From positions 1-10,193 of the forward strand of contig JAUWWP010000061.1 in assembly GCA_030616835.1 (NCBI GenBank): a stretch of 10,193 bases of DNA, given 5' to 3'. Origin of the DNA: Deltaproteobacteria bacterium. Its GTDB lineage: Bacteria; Desulfobacterota; G020345765. A program made the translations under genes and the position numbers. This document shows positions 5,264 to 10,193 of the stretch, in pieces (the stretch's first letter is position 1; each line of letters starts with the position of its first letter). The notes beneath the pieces were generated by a model. It was not told the DNA's origin, did no database searches, and saw only the letters and a program-made list of their open reading frames with translations.

Positions 5264-8200
5264 ATGCAAAATATCTTTAGAAAAAGATCCTTCTGGGTGG
5301 CATTGATCCTAATCCTCCTCCTGATAGGTCTCTCAGCCGGTTATTTTATTAAGAAGGAAAGGGTGGAGCCGCTGGTTTCCCGGGAGGAGGTAAAAGAAGA
5401 GACTCTGGTCAGGGAGGAGATAGAAGAGGCTCTGGTCAGGGAAGAGGCCCGGGTTCCCGCGATGGCTGTGGCTGCCAGGGCTATCTGCCCCACCATTGAG
5501 ATTGTCTCCCCCAAGGATGAGATTCTACTTATCGATATCGATGACAGCAATCCCGAGAAGAAAGGCTATCAGATTCGGGTTATGGTAAAGACCGATGCCG
5601 AAGAGGGCAGGGCGGTTTTTTTGAAAATCAATGAGCTGGGTCCGATATCCACCGCGGTCAAGAAGGGCTCCGCTTTCTTCAAGGAAGTGGATTTGATGGA
5701 AGGGCCCAATACCATAGTGGCCACCGTTACCAGCGAAAGCGGTTGTATCGGGGAATCCCGGCCGGCAAGGGTAGTGGTAGATACCCGGGCTCCCCTAATC
5801 AAGATCCTCTCCCCGGTTGATGGTGTAATTGTTAATAAGACTGATATAACCATAACCGGAGAAGCAAGGGATGAGGGCAGAAAGGTAATGTTTGTCTCGG
5901 TGAACCAGGTAAGGGCCGAGCTTAAGGGAGAGAGATTTAAAGCAATTCTTGCCTCTCAGCCTCCGGGGCCTCTGGAGATAACCGCTACCGCCGGGGATAG
6001 GTTGGGCATGGTAGGGACAGATACTATTAGAGTTACCATTTCTCTGGATAAGTCCTTCATTAACATTACCTCTCCCCGGGAAGGGGAGGGACTCAGCACC
6101 CCCAGTCTGGTAGTAAAGGGAGATTTTGGGAACTTTTCCCACCCGGCAAGGGTGAAGGTAGCAGTGAACGGCAGGCCGGCGGAGATCGATCTCAGGAATA
6201 GTGAGTATTCCCTCACCTTAACCGGTCTTTCCGACGGAAAACAGACAATAACTGCTGTTGCTACCGATGGAGTCATTACCGCAAAGGCAATAAGGAATAT
6301 AATTCTGGATACCCGGGCACCCTCAATCAGGATTGATGCCCCTTTAGATAATGAAATTTATAATGTTCCTACTATAGTCGTCAGGGGCTCGGTTAATGAT
6401 CCCCGGCCGGGCTCGGGGATTGAGTCAGTAACCGTGAACGGGTATGAGGCAACCGTGTTCGAGGGAAGGTTTTCTTCCACCTTGAGCGATCTCGGACCCT
6501 GTTTTGTTGAGCTGGAGATAACCGCGGAGGCAGAAGATAATGCCGGGAACCTGGCGAACTCGGAGACGGTGATAATCATGGTTGATACCGAGGTCCCGGT
6601 GGTAAATGTCACTTACCCGGAGAAGGAATCGTGCCTGAATACTCCTGAGGTCGAGGTTAGAGGAGTTGCCGCTGAGACCTGCAGTGGGATCAACTGGGTG
6701 GAGGTTAATGAGATCCCGGCTGCGATTGAGGGTGGTATTTTCAGTGCCATCCTTCCCGGTGGCGCCTGCATCGATCCCTTGAAGATAACTGCCGTCGCTG
6801 CAGATTGGGCAGGCAATCGGAGGTCTTCAGTGCCGATTGAGGTAACTGTGGACAGCGAGGTACCCGAGGTTCTGATTGATTGCCCCCTGGAGGAGGAGAC
6901 TATATCCGATTCCAAGACAGTAAAGGGCACAGCCAGGGATGTCTGTTCCGGGGTAGATTCGGTAATGGTAAATGGCCGAGTTGCTTCATATAGACCGGAT
7001 ACCGACAGCTTCAGTATTGAGCTAACAGGCCTGGAGGATGGTAATCTTGAACTGGTGGCGTTGGCAACGGATCGCTGCGGTAATCTCGGTAGCTATTCGC
7101 TTATCGTTCCGGTTATTACCGGGGCGCCTGCATTGACTGTACTTTCTCCCTCGGATGGTCAGGTGTTTACCACCCCGGAGATACCAATCAGTGGGAGATT
7201 CCGCAACTTTCCGAACCCGGATGCTGTAACGGTTACTGCGGTGGTGGAGGGATGCCCGGAGATTGCGCTCCAGAAAAGCGGAGATCTTTTTGAGGGGATA
7301 TATCCTGTGTGTAAGGAAGGTAGGTCTTTGACCATTCGGGTTACGGCAACTGACGGTTCCAGCAATCCTTCAGATACTGTTCACATTACCGTAGATCAAA
7401 GCGATCCCGTGGTAGAAATCACATCCCCTCTCCCCGAAGAGGTGGTTCAATGTCTGAGTTTTGTTGTAAATGGTAAAGCCTTTGATGCTATCTCAGGAGT
7501 GGCATCGGTAACAGTCAATGGAGTAGCGGCGGCTGGTCCACCTTTCGATCCGGGCAGAACCGGTAGCTGGGCGGCAACTCTTGAAAATCAGTTGAATGAG
7601 TGTAGCTTAACCATACAGGCCACAGCAGAAGACGGAGTGGGTCGCAGGAGCAGCGAGACATCTATTCCCATCCAGTGTCAGCCTGTTATCCTTCCCCCCT
7701 GTTCTGCCACTGGAATTTACGGCATCGACGATCCTGCCAATGGCACGGTTTGCTATGATCTAATCAATGGAACTGATTGTTGTAGCGACGAGAATGTAAT
7801 AGATTTCGGTGTTCCTTATGTGGGAATGTTCGGGATTGGGAGCGCCCTATGCTTCAGGCCTGGAGATAGGATTACCCTGCCCATAAATGCTTATGTAGGG
7901 GATGATTCGATACTCCTTGCCTGGCATATTACATTAAAATATGACAAAGAAGTGCTGATTAACCCCCGGGTAAGTTTAAGCGATAGCTGCCTTCCCGATC
8001 CCTATTATACTGCGGGGAGGGGAACAAGCAGAACTATTAGGTTCTGGCCTAATGACCCCAGGCCAGCAGTTATGGTGACCACTATTGTCAGCAGCACGGA
8101 GCCCACCGGGCAGAGAAACCTGGTCAATGTAGCCTTCACTATCTCCCCTACTGCAGGGACTGCAGGGCCAGATGTCTATCCAATTACTGTAGAAATTAGA

Positions 8201-8311
8201 ACCTTCTCTGCTCATGAAGGAGTAAAAGAAAATGAAAGGGGCATACCGGCTGTTGAAGATTTTAATCTCGAGAGAAACCCTTGTTCTGGAGAGGTAATAG
8301 TTGTTCCTTAG
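5264..8311 (+). CDS. Membrane-anchored Ig-like repeat protein with C-terminal cohesin-like domain
   Basis: A 1015-aa exported protein. Residues 9-29 (SFWVALILILLLIGLSAGYFI) are an uncleaved-looking signal anchor after a basic N-terminus. A charged linker (30-62) follows. Residues 76-806 hold about eight Ig-like beta-sandwich units of 85-95 aa, each starting near a D(T/S)xxPxVxIxxP boundary and containing VxVNGxxA and ITAxAxDxxGN motifs, as in bacterial Ig-like/cadherin-like domains of surface proteins. Residues 845-1015 resemble a cohesin domain: PGDRITLPINAYV, a WHITLKYDKEVL strand, NVAFTISPTAGTAG and a closing Gly-Glu-Val-Ile-Val strand. Likely role: an extended stalk in the periplasm or on the surface presenting a protein-binding module. 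Cys residues in several units (413, 457, 473, 502, 540, 561, 605) suggest disulfides. The start at 5264 is preceded only by a weak GAGA. No enzyme domain was seen. Confidence 0.85.
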   Translation: MQNIFRKRSFWVALILILLLIGLSAGYFIKKERVEPLVSREEVKEETLVREEIEEALVREEARVPAMAVAARAICPTIEIVSPKDEILLIDIDDSNPEKKGYQIRVMVKTDAEEGRAVFLKINELGPISTAVKKGSAFFKEVDLMEGPNTIVATVTSESGCIGESRPARVVVDTRAPLIKILSPVDGVIVNKTDITITGEARDEGRKVMFVSVNQVRAELKGERFKAILASQPPGPLEITATAGDRLGMVGTDTIRVTISLDKSFINITSPREGEGLSTPSLVVKGDFGNFSHPARVKVAVNGRPAEIDLRNSEYSLTLTGLSDGKQTITAVATDGVITAKAIRNIILDTRAPSIRIDAPLDNEIYNVPTIVVRGSVNDPRPGSGIESVTVNGYEATVFEGRFSSTLSDLGPCFVELEITAEAEDNAGNLANSETVIIMVDTEVPVVNVTYPEKESCLNTPEVEVRGVAAETCSGINWVEVNEIPAAIEGGIFSAILPGGACIDPLKITAVAADWAGNRRSSVPIEVTVDSEVPEVLIDCPLEEETISDSKTVKGTARDVCSGVDSVMVNGRVASYRPDTDSFSIELTGLEDGNLELVALATDRCGNLGSYSLIVPVITGAPALTVLSPSDGQVFTTPEIPISGRFRNFPNPDAVTVTAVVEGCPEIALQKSGDLFEGIYPVCKEGRSLTIRVTATDGSSNPSDTVHITVDQSDPVVEITSPLPEEVVQCLSFVVNGKAFDAISGVASVTVNGVAAAGPPFDPGRTGSWAATLENQLNECSLTIQATAEDGVGRRSSETSIPIQCQPVILPPCSATGIYGIDDPANGTVCYDLINGTDCCSDENVIDFGVPYVGMFGIGSALCFRPGDRITLPINAYVGDDSILLAWHITLKYDKEVLINPRVSLSDSCLPDPYYTAGRGTSRTIRFWPNDPRPAVMVTTIVSSTEPTGQRNLVNVAFTISPTAGTAGPDVYPITVEIRTFSAHEGVKENERGIPAVEDFNLERNPCSGEVIVVP

Positions 8312-8364
8312 ATGTTACGCTGGTTTTCTGATAGCTCAGGTCGAAAACAAAGATTTTAGAGTTA

Positions 8365-10193
8365 ATGAAAAGATTATTTAGTATCTATTTTCCACTAATT
8401 CTCTTCTCTCTTGGGCTCTTCACGGCCTGCGGCCGCACCCCGACAAACCTTCCCGAGCTGAGTATCAAGCAGCCTTCGCCCGGGAGTGAATTTATTTCGG
8501 GGGAACCAATAACAATCGTCATCTCCTGCCTGGGCCGGGAAAGCGGGATCTACCCGGACACCCTGAGGGTTAGAGTCTTACGAGATGGATCAGACATTTA
8601 CCGTCAGATTCCCTTTACCCGGGCCCTTGAACTTAATCCCAACGGCTCGGTTTACTCATTGACCGTTAGTAGCTCTACCCGCAGTCCTACTGTTTATCTG
8701 CCAGGTAACTATACCATCCGGGCCTCCATCGATAACTCCTGGGGGAGGGCAAGTGATGAAGTGTCATTTAGGGTAGAGGGAGTTGCCGCAATTACCATTA
8801 CCGACCCGGTTGATGGGCAGACATTCTGTACCTCGGTGGTTGATGTAACGGTGAGCACATCGGCCCCGGCTGGTACTACCATTACTTTACTGGTTGATGG
8901 GAATACTGTTGAGCAAGATCCCCTTCTTGCCCCTCCATCCTATACTTTTACTGGCGTAATAATACCGGAGGGGTGGCATACATTGCAGGCAACGATTCCG
9001 ACTCCGACCGGTGTTTCAGTTTCAAATATAGTTAATGTTTTAATCGATCTTTCTCCTCCAGACGTAAATATTACTCAGCCCAATGACGGTGATACCATCT
9101 GTACTACCACAGTGGTGATAAATGGTAGCTGTATTGATGTCGGGGTCGGGGTATCTACATGCGTTGTCGCGGTTAATGGATTAGGCGGCGATATGTCGGA
9201 CGGGAACGAGACCATTATTGTTCCCGGGAGCGGGGTGTATACTGCCACGCTTACCGGGATTGATAGCTGTGGTTATGGAGCCACGACCACTATCTCTTTT
9301 TCGGTGGATGTAGATCCTCCGGTGGTGGTTATCACTGAGCCTCTTGATGGTGCTACCCTGTGTAGCTCGACAGTGGTAGTGGATGCCGACTGCAGTGATC
9401 CGATTGGCTATGGTCTTGCTCCGGTGGGTGGGTGTCAGGTGAGCGTGGCTGAGCTTGATGGTGGCGCCTGGTACGATGCGCCCCACACCTATCTTGGGGT
9501 AGGTTCCGGTCTTTATAATGTAACTGCCCGGGCGACTGATCAGTGCGGTTGGACGGCAACGGATACCAGCACCTTTGAGGTGGATGTCACTCCGCCGATC
9601 AGCTGGGCTATTCCCAGTGGTGGACTCTATACTTATGCGGTGACAGTGACATTGTCTGCCAATGACAACCAGGATCCCTCCCCGGCTATATATTTTGACG
9701 AGAACGAGACAGGGATTTTTATACTTTATCCTGGCCCATTTTTAATAAGTACAACCACTACCCTGGATTTCTACGCGGAAGATTACTGTGGAAATATAGA
9801 GGCGCCACCCAACCGGGAAGTTTATACATTTACGGGGGCTATAGTGGGTATCACTACCCCGGCGCCGGGTGAATGCATCAATACGATGTCGGTTACCGTT
9901 ACCGGCAGTTTTGAGGGTTTTTCTGGTATTGAGGAGGTTGATGTATTTGTCAATGGGGTGACTGCGGTGGTGGCGCCACCGATGTCGACCAGCTCAGGGA
10001 GTTACACGGCGACAATTACCCTTCCCGAGGGTCCGCAGACCATTGTGGCAGTGGCGAGCGATGGTCTTTTTACCGCTACTACCATTATCACGGTGGTTGT
10101 GGATCTTACTCTGCCGGTGGTGGCGATTGATGTGCCCACTGCTGGGGTGTGTATTAATTCACCTACAATAGTAGTTCGGGGGACAGCCAGTGA
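8365..10193 (+). CDS. Lipoprotein with Ig-like repeats (partial, runs off the window)
   Basis: Starts at ATG 8365 and stays open for 609 codons to the window end. The N-terminus MKRLFSIYFPLILFSLGLFTAC is a lipoprotein signal with Cys22 as the lipidation site (lipobox FTAC). The mature part is a chain of Ig-like units: about 31-137, 141-227, 232-316, 319-407 and 493-581, with a further unit beginning at 585. Residues 409-490 look like the chitobiase C-terminal-type beta-sandwich found in many surface proteins (TYAVTVTLSA, AIYFDENETG, TTTLDFYAEDYCGN). Units around 510-609 closely resemble units in the preceding gene (VNGVTAVV, TIVAVASDG, GVCINSPTIVVRG). The gene begins 53 bp after that gene with no terminator between, so they are probably one operon. 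The ribosome binding site is weak (AGAG, three bases from ATG). Probably a surface or periplasmic structural/adhesive protein; the C-terminal function is unknown. Confidence 0.85.
   Translation, partial: MKRLFSIYFPLILFSLGLFTACGRTPTNLPELSIKQPSPGSEFISGEPITIVISCLGRESGIYPDTLRVRVLRDGSDIYRQIPFTRALELNPNGSVYSLTVSSSTRSPTVYLPGNYTIRASIDNSWGRASDEVSFRVEGVAAITITDPVDGQTFCTSVVDVTVSTSAPAGTTITLLVDGNTVEQDPLLAPPSYTFTGVIIPEGWHTLQATIPTPTGVSVSNIVNVLIDLSPPDVNITQPNDGDTICTTTVVINGSCIDVGVGVSTCVVAVNGLGGDMSDGNETIIVPGSGVYTATLTGIDSCGYGATTTISFSVDVDPPVVVITEPLDGATLCSSTVVVDADCSDPIGYGLAPVGGCQVSVAELDGGAWYDAPHTYLGVGSGLYNVTARATDQCGWTATDTSTFEVDVTPPISWAIPSGGLYTYAVTVTLSANDNQDPSPAIYFDENETGIFILYPGPFLISTTTTLDFYAEDYCGNIEAPPNREVYTFTGAIVGITTPAPGECINTMSVTVTGSFEGFSGIEEVDVFVNGVTAVVAPPMSTSSGSYTATITLPEGPQTIVAVASDGLFTATTIITVVVDLTLPVVAIDVPTAGVCINSPTIVVRGTAS

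Overview
The window comes from a Gram-negative-type bacterium. It holds a type II secretion minor pseudopilin, an OmpA-family outer-membrane protein with a peptidoglycan-binding C-terminus, and a lipoprotein with a clear lipobox. Coding stretches are moderately GC-rich and full of AAG/GAG/GGG codons. The spacers are AT-rich and packed with dispersed repeats and small palindromes. That combination fits an uncultivated candidate-phylum bacterium (Omnitrophota-like or a related lineage). The lineage guess is a low-confidence inference from general style; no marker gene is present.

Layout, all genes on the + strand. 1-306: a 9-bp tandem repeat, then copy 1 of a ~265-bp dispersed element with inverted-repeat arms. 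312-1340: gspK, encoding the type II secretion tip pseudopilin, followed by a 16-codon ORF overlapping its stop that looks like the stump of a lost downstream gene. 1391-1904: non-coding, made of repeat fragments and hairpins. 1905-2197: a promoter-like sequence, a structured leader with two intrinsic terminators, and a possible 13-codon leader peptide. 2198-4801: a modular OmpA-family protein (signal peptide, Lys/Glu coiled coil, probable beta-barrel, three carboxypeptidase-regulatory-like domains, OmpA peptidoglycan-binding domain). 4802-5263: copy 2 of the dispersed element plus palindromes and a perfect -10 box. 5264-8311: a membrane-anchored protein of about eight Ig-like repeats with a C-terminal cohesin-like domain. 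8365 to the window end: a lipoprotein of related Ig-like repeats, cut off by the window edge.

The three large proteins read as a cell-envelope or surface set. The OmpA-like protein ties the outer membrane to peptidoglycan. The two Ig-repeat proteins are anchored by a transmembrane helix and by a lipid, and carry extended adhesive or structural stalks that share sequence units. The last two genes are 53 bp apart without a visible terminator and are probably co-transcribed. The OmpA-like gene is separated from them by the dispersed element, and gspK is probably a remnant of a secretion operon broken up by such elements.

The most interesting non-coding signal is the 1905-2201 leader. A purine-rich strand at 1991-1998 can pair with the 5' arm of the terminator at 2034-2054. 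This is the arrangement of a transcription attenuator or riboswitch, but I cannot match it to a known class.
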